Shown here in pieces: positions 1 to 6,743 of a stretch of 10,614 bases of DNA (the first letter of the stretch is position 1; each line of letters begins with the position of its first letter). The stretch spans positions 1-10,614 of the forward strand of contig CAKZLA010000549.1 in NCBI GenBank assembly GCA_937124525.1, given 5' to 3'. The stretch comes from an uncultured Desulfobacterium sp. Lineage in GTDB: Bacteria > Desulfobacterota > Desulfobacteria > Desulfobacterales > Desulfobacteraceae. The position numbers and the translations under genes were made by a program. The notes under the pieces were generated by a model. The model saw nothing but the letters and a program-made list of their open reading frames with translations. It did no database searches and was not told the DNA's origin.

Positions 1-2
1 TG

Positions 3-227
3 CCTGCCATTCTCTGCTCCAACCGGGACAAGGGAAAGGATGTGACCAGTGCATGCGCTGTGGGATGTATGGGTTGCAAGGCATGTGCCAAGGTCTCTGA
101 CATTATTACCATGTCAGGGGATCTGGCCATCCTGGATGCAACGGCCTACACCTACGAAAAGGTGGAAGGCGCAGAAAAAGCCATTGAAAAATGCCCTAAG
201 GATACCATTGCGTTTATTGGTAAATAA
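3..227 (+). CDS. rnfB: RnfB-like electron transport complex subunit, C-terminal fragment
   Basis: Partial gene: the reading frame is open from base 3 and stops with TAA at 225-227, so about 74 C-terminal residues are visible. The segment LCSNRDKGKDV followed by CAVGCMGCKAC matches the ferredoxin-like C-terminal region of RnfB, the iron-sulfur subunit of the membrane Rnf complex that passes electrons between ferredoxin and NAD in a coupled ion pump. Cysteine codons lie at nt 15, 54, 66, 75, 84 and 192. The fourth cysteine of the usual CxxCxxCxxxCP motif is replaced by serine (nt 96). Of the second motif only the final Cys-Pro (nt 192) remains, so the usual two-cluster site looks degenerate. 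The GTG at 42 is internal, not the start. The assignment rests on the motif region only. A related Rnf-like ferredoxin protein is the alternative. Confidence 0.7.
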   Translation, partial: PAILCSNRDKGKDVTSACAVGCMGCKACAKVSDIITMSGDLAILDATAYTYEKVEGAEKAIEKCPKDTIAFIGK

Positions 228-690
228 GGGTTCATCAAGTATATGACCCCAAAAGTAGGTTACAGTCTTTTAGGAACAATCACCTGCAAATGGGGAATGC
301 TCCAAGAAAGTGTAAAGTGCTTTTAACTCTCAGCGATACTTTGAAGTTAACGTAAAAAACGTATGTCATCTTGCCTATGATTAATGCTGATTACCCACAT
401 TTCGCTCATTTTTATAAGATTTTGTAATTACTACATAATATTATCTTAGTTTTTTAATGGCCAACTTTTTGGTATTAATAACTTCAATAAGTTATAAAAA
501 AATAAGCGAATAGAGGGTGATTAAGCTAAGGGAAAATCAATTGGCATACGGGTTTTAAGTCAAAGTGTCGCTGTCGTGCTAATGGGTTCTTAATTTATGT
601 TATTTAGGTTACCGCGGAAAGTTGTTTTGTAATGGCTTGATATCTAAGAATTTATTGGTTCATGCCTCATCATTGTCACCGTTTCATTTG
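228..690. other. AT-rich intergenic region with no recognisable gene
   Basis: This stretch of more than 450 bases between rnfB and the riboswitch promoter has stops in all frames and is clearly more AT-rich than the flanking genes. I see no convincing terminator for rnfB, no tRNA and no ORF with a ribosome binding site. A short segment near 245-275 faintly resembles an IS3-family end, but no partner end or transposase is present. Confidence 0.6.
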
Positions 691-691
691 C

Positions 692-719
692 TTGACAAAA
701 ACACCGGGTGTGGTATTGT
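692..719 (+). promoter_or_regulatory. Sigma-70-type promoter for the riboswitch operon
   Basis: A perfect -35 box TTGACA (692-697) is followed after 16 bases by TATTGT (714-719). TG at 711-712 gives an extended -10 element. Transcription would start near 726, just before the riboswitch aptamer, which supports the call. Confidence 0.65.
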
Positions 720-721
720 TT

Positions 722-900
722 TTGCTGTAAATAATGTCGCTATCCACAGGGAACCCGGTGCAATTCCGGGACGGACCCGCCGCTGTGAGTGAGGACGAAC
801 GCTGCATAAAAGTCACTGTGCTGTGAGTGTAATGATCGAAACAGCATGGGAAGGCGCGGCAAGTAGGAAGAATCACAAGTCAGAATATCTGCTGGAGAAG
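722..900 (+). promoter_or_regulatory. Cobalamin (AdoCbl-type) riboswitch
   Basis: The conserved core is present in order. A GGAA precedes the hairpin CCCGG/CCGGG (754-758 with 766-770) that encloses tgcaatt. The B12 box CCCGCCGCTGTGAG lies at 776-789. A TGCTGT/ACAGCA stem (819-824 with 841-846) is followed by ATGGGAAGG. The 3' conserved block AAGTCAGAATATCTGC lies at 877-892. These match the cobalamin riboswitch consensus. The aptamer sits directly behind a strong promoter and in front of a terminator-like hairpin and the bza-like operon, so it probably reduces expression when cobalamin is abundant. The outer boundaries are approximate because the P1 stem was not resolved. Confidence 0.92.
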
Positions 901-929
901 TGTAAATAGATGGCTTTCGGAGAGATGGT

Positions 930-968
930 AAATCCCCGGGTCGATGAATTGTCGACGTGGGTATTTTT
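930..968 (+). terminator. Riboswitch expression platform: intrinsic-terminator-like hairpin
   Basis: GTCGAT at 940-945 pairs with GTCGAC at 951-956 (one G-U pair). After a small internal loop the stem continues, with 930-937 facing 959-966: CCC/GGG, then an AAAT/ATTT-type extension with one mismatch. The run TATTTTT (962-968) closes the structure. Its position between the aptamer and the first gene suggests transcription attenuation. No antiterminator pairing was worked out, so the switching mechanism is inferred. Confidence 0.6.
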
Positions 969-994
969 GCATGTCGAGCTTAGACGGAGGCCAT

Positions 995-1078
995 ATGAGC
1001 GGGTATCATACCTGTTTGTTTTTTTGTAGTATCTCTTTTAAACATGGACGTACCACCAATCAGGAGGACTGTCTGTGA
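995..1078 (+). CDS. Possible 27-codon leader peptide upstream of bzaC
   Basis: ATG at 995 is preceded by GGAGG (986-990) with 4 bases of spacing. The frame runs 27 codons to TGA at 1076-1078, beginning MSGYHTCLFFC and ending NQEDCL. The TGA overlaps the ATG at 1078 of the methyltransferase gene (TGATG), the usual geometry for translational coupling. The ORF lies after the riboswitch terminator, so it would be translated only on read-through transcripts. No family is recognisable. It could be a chance ORF, because the downstream gene has its own Shine-Dalgarno (1063-1067) inside it. Confidence 0.35.
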   Translation: MSGYHTCLFFCSISFKHGRTTNQEDCL

Positions 1079-2649
1079 TGTCCCCTGATTTTAAAAATGC
1101 AGATCCCACCCACAAAAGTTTCCAGTACCTGGAAGATCTGGCCACGGCATACTGGTATTCTGAAGTACTCTTTGCATCCCTGGAACTGAATTTATTTGAA
1201 CACCTGGACAAGGGCCACAGCTCCCTTACTGGGATTTCCCATGCGGCAGAATGCCATGCCGATGCCCTGTTCCGCCTTTTGAGGGCATTGGAAAAAATGG
1301 CCCTGGTGGCCCGGTATGGGGATGTCTGGTTCAATACATCTGTCTCTTCTTGTTATCTGGTGCCGGGGAAAACCAGCTATATGGGTGATTTTTTCCTCTA
1401 TCGACGCTACATGCAGCCCAACTGGTCACGGCTTGCCCCACGGGTTTCCCGGGAAAAGATTCCGCCCCATGACCAGCCCCGGGAGTCGGATGACTCGATA
1501 CCACCGGACGGTGTTTCACAAGAGGACTACAAGGCAAGAAATCTTCGTTATGTCACGGCCATGGATACCCTGGTAAAAAAAAAAGCCCTGGACATTGCAG
1601 GCATATTAAAGGCCGAACCCCTTAATGGGCCCATTTTGGATGTGGGCGGTGGAGCTGGCAGCATGATCCGGGCACTGGCGCAATTGATACCTGACTGTGC
1701 TGGGGTGTTGTTTGAACTTCCTGAGGTCATCAATGCGGCCCATGTGCTTTATCCAGAAGAATCTTCCTGGAATGGCATTGAAACCATGGAAGGTGATTTC
1801 AGAAGCCACCCCTTTGATCAGAAATTCGGGGTGGTGATGTTGAGTAATTTTCTCCACGCCTATGGGCCGGAGGAAGCCCGGGAATTGCTTGATAAGGCCA
1901 TGTCTCTTCTGGATACCGACGGTGTCATACTGATCCATGACTATTTCCCGGACAGGGCAGGAAAAAATCCTGAAAAAGGCGCTCTTTATGATTTGACCAT
2001 GATGCTTAACACCTACAATGGCTGCTGCCATGAGAGCAAAGATATTGCGCTGTGGCTTAAAGCCCGGGGCATTGAAACATGTGAAGTCATTGACCTTGAA
2101 ACGGATACCTTCCTCATGGTGGCTGGCGGAAGCGGCACTGCCGGATGTCTGGGCAATCGATGGATCAACATTGCCCGGGAACATGGGTTTGAACGTGCCG
2201 TAAAAATATCTCCTGAAACCGTGGTTACGGCTCCATGGGTGCGTAAAAAATGCCAATGGGGGTGTGATGGGTTTGGAAAAAACCTGCAATGCCCACCCCA
2301 GGGCATGTCCCATGAAGAGGCCCGGGAGATGATAGACAGTTATGACACATTGTTATTGCTGGAGGGAACCCCACCGGGAAAGGCCTTTCATAAAAAATTA
2401 TTGGCCCTTGAAAAAACGGCATTTCTGGCGGGATTTCACAAAGCCTTTGTTTTTGGGGCTGGTCCCTGCACTTTGTGCCCCCAGTGTCCCGAAGATGGTA
2501 CCTGCCGTCACCACGACCTGGCACGTCCTGCCATGGAGGCCTCGGGGATTGATGTCTATGAAACCGCAGCCCGGGCCGGGATTTCATTAAAGCCGGTGCA
2601 GGAAAAAATGGACTATGTCAAATACATGGGGCTTTTGCTTCTTAAATAA
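1078..2649 (+). CDS. bzaC: O-methyltransferase fused to a DUF2284 metal-binding domain (BzaC-like)
   Basis: A 523-residue fusion. Residues about 12-110 look like the helical dimerisation domain of family 2 (hydroxyindole/acetylserotonin-type) O-methyltransferases. Residues 184-195 (GPILDVGGGAGS) are the SAM-binding glycine loop, and His260 in SNFLHAYG is a candidate catalytic base. From about residue 355 a DUF2284 domain follows, with Cys392, 396 and 405 (CQWGC, then KNLQCPP) and Cys464, 467, 470 and 476 (GPCTLCPQC, then CRHH). These probably bind an iron-sulfur cluster or other metal. As the first gene under the cobalamin riboswitch, followed by two B12 radical SAM genes, it fits BzaC, which O-methylates 5-hydroxybenzimidazole in anaerobic B12 lower-ligand synthesis. 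That role is inferred from family and gene order. GGAGG at 1063-1067 serves either GTG 1075 (7 bases) or ATG 1078 (10 bases). ATG is chosen because it overlaps the leader ORF stop. An A10 tract (1575-1584) lies within the gene. Confidence 0.72.
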   Translation: MSPDFKNADPTHKSFQYLEDLATAYWYSEVLFASLELNLFEHLDKGHSSLTGISHAAECHADALFRLLRALEKMALVARYGDVWFNTSVSSCYLVPGKTSYMGDFFLYRRYMQPNWSRLAPRVSREKIPPHDQPRESDDSIPPDGVSQEDYKARNLRYVTAMDTLVKKKALDIAGILKAEPLNGPILDVGGGAGSMIRALAQLIPDCAGVLFELPEVINAAHVLYPEESSWNGIETMEGDFRSHPFDQKFGVVMLSNFLHAYGPEEARELLDKAMSLLDTDGVILIHDYFPDRAGKNPEKGALYDLTMMLNTYNGCCHESKDIALWLKARGIETCEVIDLETDTFLMVAGGSGTAGCLGNRWINIAREHGFERAVKISPETVVTAPWVRKKCQWGCDGFGKNLQCPPQGMSHEEAREMIDSYDTLLLLEGTPPGKAFHKKLLALEKTAFLAGFHKAFVFGAGPCTLCPQCPEDGTCRHHDLARPAMEASGIDVYETAARAGISLKPVQEKMDYVKYMGLLLLK

Positions 2650-2672
2650 TTGAATTGTATATGGAGTTTATA

Positions 2673-4016
2673 ATGAATATTTTACTTGTACAGGTTCCCA
2701 CATCCCATTTGGGGGCCGGAGAAAAGGTCTACCCCTTGGGCCTTTCCCGGTTATCCAGCACGGTGCCGGACAGCGTGGAAAAAAAGGTGCTGGATATGAA
2801 TGTCTGCCCGGACCCATGGCTGGAACTTAACAAGGCTCTGACACAGCAAAAGCCAGATGTGGTGGCCCTTTCTTTTCGAAACCTTGATCCCCTGGCAGGT
2901 CACCAGGTCTCTTACCTGTCGTCCTTGAAAACAGCGGCCCTGGTGGTAAAAACAGTGGTTCCTAAGGCAAGACTTATGGCAGGTGGCCCTGCTTTTTCCC
3001 TTTTTGCCCAACGCCTAATGGAAGAGGTGCCCCAGCTTGATGTGGGGCTCAAGGGAGAGGGGGAACTGATTTTTCCCTCTCTTTTGCAAGCTGACCCTGA
3101 TTACCGGAGCATCCCCGGTATACTCTGGCGGGACCGGGGAGAGGTGGTTTTAAATCCCCCGGGATCCAGAATCGATATGGACACCATCCCCCCCATGGAT
3201 CTTGCTGCCTTTCCTCCCCTGGACTACACCCGGGGCAATGCCTATGTGGCTGCCATGGGCATTGAAGGAAAAAGGGGGTGTGACCTCTGGTGCGGTTACT
3301 GCCTTTATCCCTTTCTGGGGGGTAATACCATGCGCCTTCGAAGTCCTGTGAAAATTGTGGATGAGATGGAGTTGCTCCATAAAGATGCGGGTATCAAACT
3401 TTTTCATTTCACAGATGGTGTGCTTAACCGTCCTGCAGATCATTTTGAAGACCTGTGCCGGGAACTGATTCGCCGTGATCTGGATATTTCCTGGACCGGG
3501 TTTTTCCGGGAGGATTCTTTGACCCTGGAAAACCTTGATTTGGCAAAAAAGGCCGGTGTGGTGGCGGTGTATTTTTCCGGGGATGCCCTCACCGATTATG
3601 GATTAAAGTTATTGAATAAAAAAATGACCCGGGAAGATATTCTCAAGGCCTCCCGGTTGACGGCGGAAAAAGAGGTGCTCACCATGTGCCATTTTCTGGT
3701 GAATCTGCCGGGAGAGACAGATGACCATGTGGCAGAGGCCCGGGAAATGCTGGATGAACTCCTTGCCATCCATGACGCTGCCGGCAATCTGGGGGCCGTG
3801 ATTTTTAATCATATACGGCTTTACCCCGGTGCCCCCATTACCGGGAAATTGATCCGTGACGGCCTGTTGGACCCGGGAACGGATTTACTCTATCCCGTAT
3901 ACCATAACCCCATCCAGGGCAGCCATCTGCTCCATGAATTTGAAGCCCGGTGCCATAGCGCCGGTGTTTTTTCCCGTCTGAAACTGGACCAACATCTCCT
4001 GGAGGTTGCAAAATGA
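2673..4016 (+). CDS. bzaD: B12-binding radical SAM protein (BzaD-like)
   Basis: A 447-residue protein. The N-terminal part (about 1-150) has the Rossmann-like pattern of cobalamin-binding domains in class B radical SAM methylases (NILLVQVPTSHLGAGEKVYPLGLS, shortened: NILLVQVP, then PLGLS; later LMAGGPAF and GLKGEGELIFPSLL). The DxHxxG cobalamin-ligand motif is absent, as is usual for this class. The radical SAM core carries Cys203, 207 and 210 (GCDLWCGYC), which would hold the [4Fe-4S] cluster. It is the second of three co-directional genes under the cobalamin riboswitch. By order it corresponds to BzaD, which methylates C6 of 5-methoxybenzimidazole; this is inference from context. The start at ATG 2673 is preferred over TTG 2655 and ATG 2661 because GGAG (2663-2666) lies 6 bases upstream. 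Its stop overlaps the next start by 4 bases (ATGA), implying translational coupling. Confidence 0.7.
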   Translation: MNILLVQVPTSHLGAGEKVYPLGLSRLSSTVPDSVEKKVLDMNVCPDPWLELNKALTQQKPDVVALSFRNLDPLAGHQVSYLSSLKTAALVVKTVVPKARLMAGGPAFSLFAQRLMEEVPQLDVGLKGEGELIFPSLLQADPDYRSIPGILWRDRGEVVLNPPGSRIDMDTIPPMDLAAFPPLDYTRGNAYVAAMGIEGKRGCDLWCGYCLYPFLGGNTMRLRSPVKIVDEMELLHKDAGIKLFHFTDGVLNRPADHFEDLCRELIRRDLDISWTGFFREDSLTLENLDLAKKAGVVAVYFSGDALTDYGLKLLNKKMTREDILKASRLTAEKEVLTMCHFLVNLPGETDDHVAEAREMLDELLAIHDAAGNLGAVIFNHIRLYPGAPITGKLIRDGLLDPGTDLLYPVYHNPIQGSHLLHEFEARCHSAGVFSRLKLDQHLLEVAK

Positions 4017-5497
4017 AAGTAGTTGTGCTGGAGCATCCCCGGATGCCTTCAATAAAAAGATTCAATGACATTGCCAATACCCCGTTGTGGTCCTGTCTCA
4101 TGGGGGGATATGCCGCAGCGGCACTGGACTCTGCCGGGTTTGAAACTCGATTCATGGACGCTGCCCAGGGCTTTTGGGGTTTCCATGAGACCAAAGAGAA
4201 GATTCTCAACGCAGACCCTTCTTTGCTGTGCATCAATGCCGTGTACTTCTGGGAACATACCATTTCGTTTTTTGAGTTTCTGGATGATTTGAAAACAGAG
4301 GGCTTTACCGGCCATATTAATCTATTTGGTTTTTTTCCCACTCTTGTGTATGGTGAAATTCTGGAAAATTGGCAGTCTGTGGATTCCGTGGCCGTGGGTG
4401 AGTTTGAACATACCCTGGTGGACCTGGCAAAGAGCCTTGAACAGGGACAACCCTTCCAGAAGATTGAAGGATTGGCATTCCGGGGGAATAGCTCGGTGGG
4501 TAAAACACCGGTGCGGCGGCCGGGAAAAAATCCCGATGATTTTTCCTTTCCCTGGCGCTCATCCCTGGAAGGAACGGTGACGGTGCTGGCCAGCCGGGGC
4601 TGTTACAACCATTGCAGTTTCTGCCCGGTACCCTCCTTTTACAACCAGGGGCCTTTGTGGCGGGGCCGAACCCCGGAAAACATTGCTCTGGAGATGGCCC
4701 AACTGGTTAAAAAAGGGGTGAAAAATTTTTACTTTGCAGACCCCAATTTCATTGGCCCCGGCCGCCAGGGTAAAAAAAGGGTGCTGGAGCTGTTGCAGCT
4801 CATTGAGCCGTTGAACATTGTCTTTGGCATGGAAACACGACCGGCAGATCTGGATGATGAAATTCTGGAAAAATTGACGGCTGCAGGGTTTAATTCCCTT
4901 CTCATGGGCATTGAAAGCGGATCTGAAAAGGTTCTTGGTAATTTGAACAAGCGCTCTGCGGCCCAGGAAGGAGCCGGGGCCATTGCCCTTTGCCGGGCCC
5001 ATGGCATTGAACCGGAGATCGGTTTCCTCATGTTTGTGCCGGACAGTTCCGTGGCGGATCTCAGGGCCAACATGGCCTTTCTCATGGAAAATAACCTTCT
5101 GGACCACCTGGAACGCACCGCCAACCTCATGTGTCATTGCCAGATTGTCCTTGCCGGTACTTCTGGGTATGCGGCCTTTGAACAGATGAATCGCCTGAAA
5201 AAAAGCGGGCTTTTCGGGATTGAAGGGGAGGTGACCTTTCTGGACCCCGGTGTGGAGTGGATGTCCCGGCGGGTGGTGTTTGCCTGCCACACCGTTTTAA
5301 GGGCCATGTCAGATGAAACTTCCCCCCTTTACTGGGATATGCCGGATATTGCCGTGTCAAAAAAAGTTAATGATTATTTGGTGAATCTTTTTTTCAGGCT
5401 GCTGGAGCAGGTGGAGGCCCGGGGACCCGAAGAGAATCTGGTTGCTATGGAAAAAGAAATTTTCCAGGAAATTTCAGTGCTCCTGGAATCTGTTTGA
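4013..5497 (+). CDS. bzaE: B12-binding radical SAM protein (BzaE-like)
   Basis: A 494-residue protein. The N-terminal region (about 1-150) resembles a cobalamin-binding domain, with GFFPTLVYGEIL and VDSVAVGEFEHT in the places where related proteins show GGxFPT and the GExE element. The radical SAM cluster ligands are Cys197, 201 and 204 (RGCYNHCSFCPVP). MGIESGSEKVL, about a hundred residues further on, is a typical later core motif. GGAGG at 4001-4005 is 7 bases from the ATG, and the gene overlaps the preceding stop by 4 bases. As the last gene of the riboswitch operon it matches BzaE, which converts 5-methoxy-6-methylbenzimidazole to 5,6-dimethylbenzimidazole. The enzyme class is well supported. 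The exact substrate, and which of the two radical SAM proteins does which step, are inferred from gene order. Confidence 0.7.
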   Translation: MKVVVLEHPRMPSIKRFNDIANTPLWSCLMGGYAAAALDSAGFETRFMDAAQGFWGFHETKEKILNADPSLLCINAVYFWEHTISFFEFLDDLKTEGFTGHINLFGFFPTLVYGEILENWQSVDSVAVGEFEHTLVDLAKSLEQGQPFQKIEGLAFRGNSSVGKTPVRRPGKNPDDFSFPWRSSLEGTVTVLASRGCYNHCSFCPVPSFYNQGPLWRGRTPENIALEMAQLVKKGVKNFYFADPNFIGPGRQGKKRVLELLQLIEPLNIVFGMETRPADLDDEILEKLTAAGFNSLLMGIESGSEKVLGNLNKRSAAQEGAGAIALCRAHGIEPEIGFLMFVPDSSVADLRANMAFLMENNLLDHLERTANLMCHCQIVLAGTSGYAAFEQMNRLKKSGLFGIEGEVTFLDPGVEWMSRRVVFACHTVLRAMSDETSPLYWDMPDIAVSKKVNDYLVNLFFRLLEQVEARGPEENLVAMEKEIFQEISVLLESV

Positions 5498-5520
5498 AAA
5501 ACTGGGTTTGCTCACAACAT

Positions 5521-5543
5521 GGGGCAGAAATAGATTCTGCCCC
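5521..5543 (+). terminator. GC-rich hairpin, probable terminator of the bza-like operon
   Basis: A perfect 9-bp inverted repeat GGGGCAGAA/TTCTGCCCC surrounds a 5-base loop (ATAGA), 24 bases after the bzaE-like stop. The following bases are only moderately T-rich (ctacgttcttaattctt), so termination may be weak. The form also resembles short dispersed hairpin repeats found in some bacterial genomes, an alternative reading. Confidence 0.5.
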
Positions 5544-5709
5544 CTACGTTCTTAATTCTTGTATTGCACCTTGGCTTGCCGGGATTTTCTTATAAAAGCA
5601 AATGCTTGCCGGCACAACGAATAATGAAAAAGCGATTTTGAGATACCGTGCGGGCTTGGATTCCCAAAAACCCATTAAGCGCTTTTTTACATAAAAGGAG
5701 CTGATTCTG

Positions 5710-6309
5710 ATGTTATCCTGTGAGATCCATTGCCATGAACTGCTTAGTCGTGCCGTCCATAAAGCCACCCATCCCCTTGCCCCGGACGCGGCTCTATTTC
5801 AGCCCACCAGTGTGATGGCCTTGGCTGGCGCTCATCCCGAACCTTTTTTGCTCTTGATCCAGAAGGCCGACCGCCCGGGATATCCCTGGCGCAATCAGAT
5901 GGCCTTCCCCGGTGGCCATGTGGACCCAGAGGACGCAAATCGGGAGGATACGGCCCTGCGTGAGCTTGACGAAGAGATGGCTATCCCCCGGGAACAGGTG
6001 ATGGTGGTGGGTTCTCTGGGCCATTTTCAGACAATAAACAACAGAGATATCGAAGCATTTCTGGGAATATGGGACCAAATGGGAGATATCGATTTTGATA
6101 AAAATGAAATTTCCAGGGTTTTCAGGATTCCATTACACCATTTTATCCAGATCCACAGGGATAAAAAATTCCATGGCAGGTACCCGGATATCCAGGAATT
6201 GACCTACCCCTATAAGGATGTGGTGGTGTGGGGTGTTACGGCAAAAATTATTCATCACCTCATGGAAATCCTGCCAGAGAAACTCAACGATTCCAACCTT
6301 CTTACATGA
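5710..6309 (+). CDS. Nudix hydrolase, CoA pyrophosphatase (NudL) type
   Basis: A 199-residue protein that likely cleaves the pyrophosphate bond of coenzyme A or a related nucleotide. LLLIQKADRPGYPWRNQMAFPGG matches in style the CoA-pyrophosphatase signature ending in FPGG (key part: YPWRNQMAFPGG). The Nudix box follows as GGHVDPEDANREDTALRELD and then EEMAIP, with spacing like E. coli NudL and the metal-binding RExxEE glutamates intact. GGAG at 5697-5700 lies 9 bases before the ATG, and AAGGAG is complete at 5695-5700. It stands alone, separated from the bza-like operon by a hairpin and about 210 bases, and from nrdD by 434 bases. No functional link to either neighbour is evident. CoA as the substrate is inferred from the family. 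Confidence 0.82.
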   Translation: MLSCEIHCHELLSRAVHKATHPLAPDAALFQPTSVMALAGAHPEPFLLLIQKADRPGYPWRNQMAFPGGHVDPEDANREDTALRELDEEMAIPREQVMVVGSLGHFQTINNRDIEAFLGIWDQMGDIDFDKNEISRVFRIPLHHFIQIHRDKKFHGRYPDIQELTYPYKDVVVWGVTAKIIHHLMEILPEKLNDSNLLT

Positions 6310-6588
6310 CCCGGGCCTGTCTTTTAATCACCAAATCACTCACATTACTTACCCCCCGCAGAAAAACCATGGGACTTATCTGTCATCGCATCCTTTGTTG
6401 CAGGGGAAACGACACCCCCACCCCCTCTCCATCCTATAAAATTCCATTAAAACAGATATCAAATACAGGAAAACTCCCTTGGAAAATGAGTTTGCCACGG
6501 GTGTGGGATATTCATTTATTTTGAGTTCCATTTTGGGCTTTTATCTCTATGTTTTCAAGTTGTTGTCTGATTCGTTTTTTTGCAAAAA

Positions 6589-6604
6589 ATACAATATGTC
6601 GTTT
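6589..6604 (+). promoter_or_regulatory. NrdR-box-like site 1
   Basis: ATACAATATGTCGTTT agrees with the 16-base NrdR consensus ACACWATATATWGTGT at 12 positions. It lies just upstream of the -35 box of the putative nrdD promoter. NrdR is an ATP-cone repressor of ribonucleotide reductase genes that normally binds paired boxes. Confidence 0.5.
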
Positions 6605-6610
6605 TATTCC

Positions 6611-6639
6611 TTGACTTAAATCTATATATTGATTATTTT
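6611..6639 (+). promoter_or_regulatory. Putative nrdD promoter
   Basis: TTGACT (6611-6616) is followed after 17 bases by TATTTT (6634-6639). The -35 is good and the -10 is weak (4 of 6). NrdR-like box 2 fills the spacer, so bound repressor would block polymerase. The start of transcription would be near 6646, leaving a leader of about 100 bases. Confidence 0.5.
6619..6634 (+). promoter_or_regulatory. NrdR-box-like site 2
   Basis: AATCTATATATTGATT agrees with the NrdR consensus at 12 of 16 positions, including the whole central WATATATWG. It starts 30 bases after box 1, close to three helical turns and to the spacing usual for NrdR box pairs. It sits between the -35 and -10 of the nrdD promoter. 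Confidence 0.55.
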
Positions 6640-6743
6640 TGCACCCTCTGGTATTCTACTTATCAAATGACGAACCTCCAGTACAATGATTCAAAAATAG
6701 CCAAAATTTATATAAAAATGCAGGAAATCCAAGGGAGCGGTGA

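Larger units (their letters stand above)
6310..6743. other. Intergenic region carrying the nrdD control elements
   Basis: About 434 bases with no supported gene. The first 270 bases contain pyrimidine-rich and AT-rich stretches and no clear terminator for the Nudix gene. The last 155 bases hold the NrdR-like boxes, a promoter and a roughly 100-base untranslated leader in front of nrdD. No strong hairpin was seen in that leader. Confidence 0.6.

Noticed and set aside
244..275. Short segment resembling an IS3-family terminal repeat (tgaccccaaaagt)
   Set aside because: No matching inverted end and no transposase remnant occur in the window, and the resemblance is short.
676..876. Minus-strand ORF across the riboswitch
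   Set aside because: It is the complement of a structured RNA with strong consensus features and has no protein-like motif.
1606..2313. 235-codon minus-strand ORF inside bzaC
   Set aside because: The plus-strand frame shows clear methyltransferase and DUF2284 motifs; the antisense frame has none and reflects codon bias.
4559..5290. 243-codon minus-strand ORF inside bzaE
   Set aside because: It is the shadow of the radical SAM gene, with low-complexity His/Gln-rich content and no motif.
5604..5612. Direct repeat gcttgccgg (5574-5582 and 5604-5612)
   Set aside because: Only two short copies 30 bases apart; no further units and no link to a regulatory motif.
5602..5694. 30-codon ORF (MLAGTTNNEK...) upstream of the Nudix gene
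   Set aside because: No Shine-Dalgarno, no recognisable similarity, and short enough to arise by chance.
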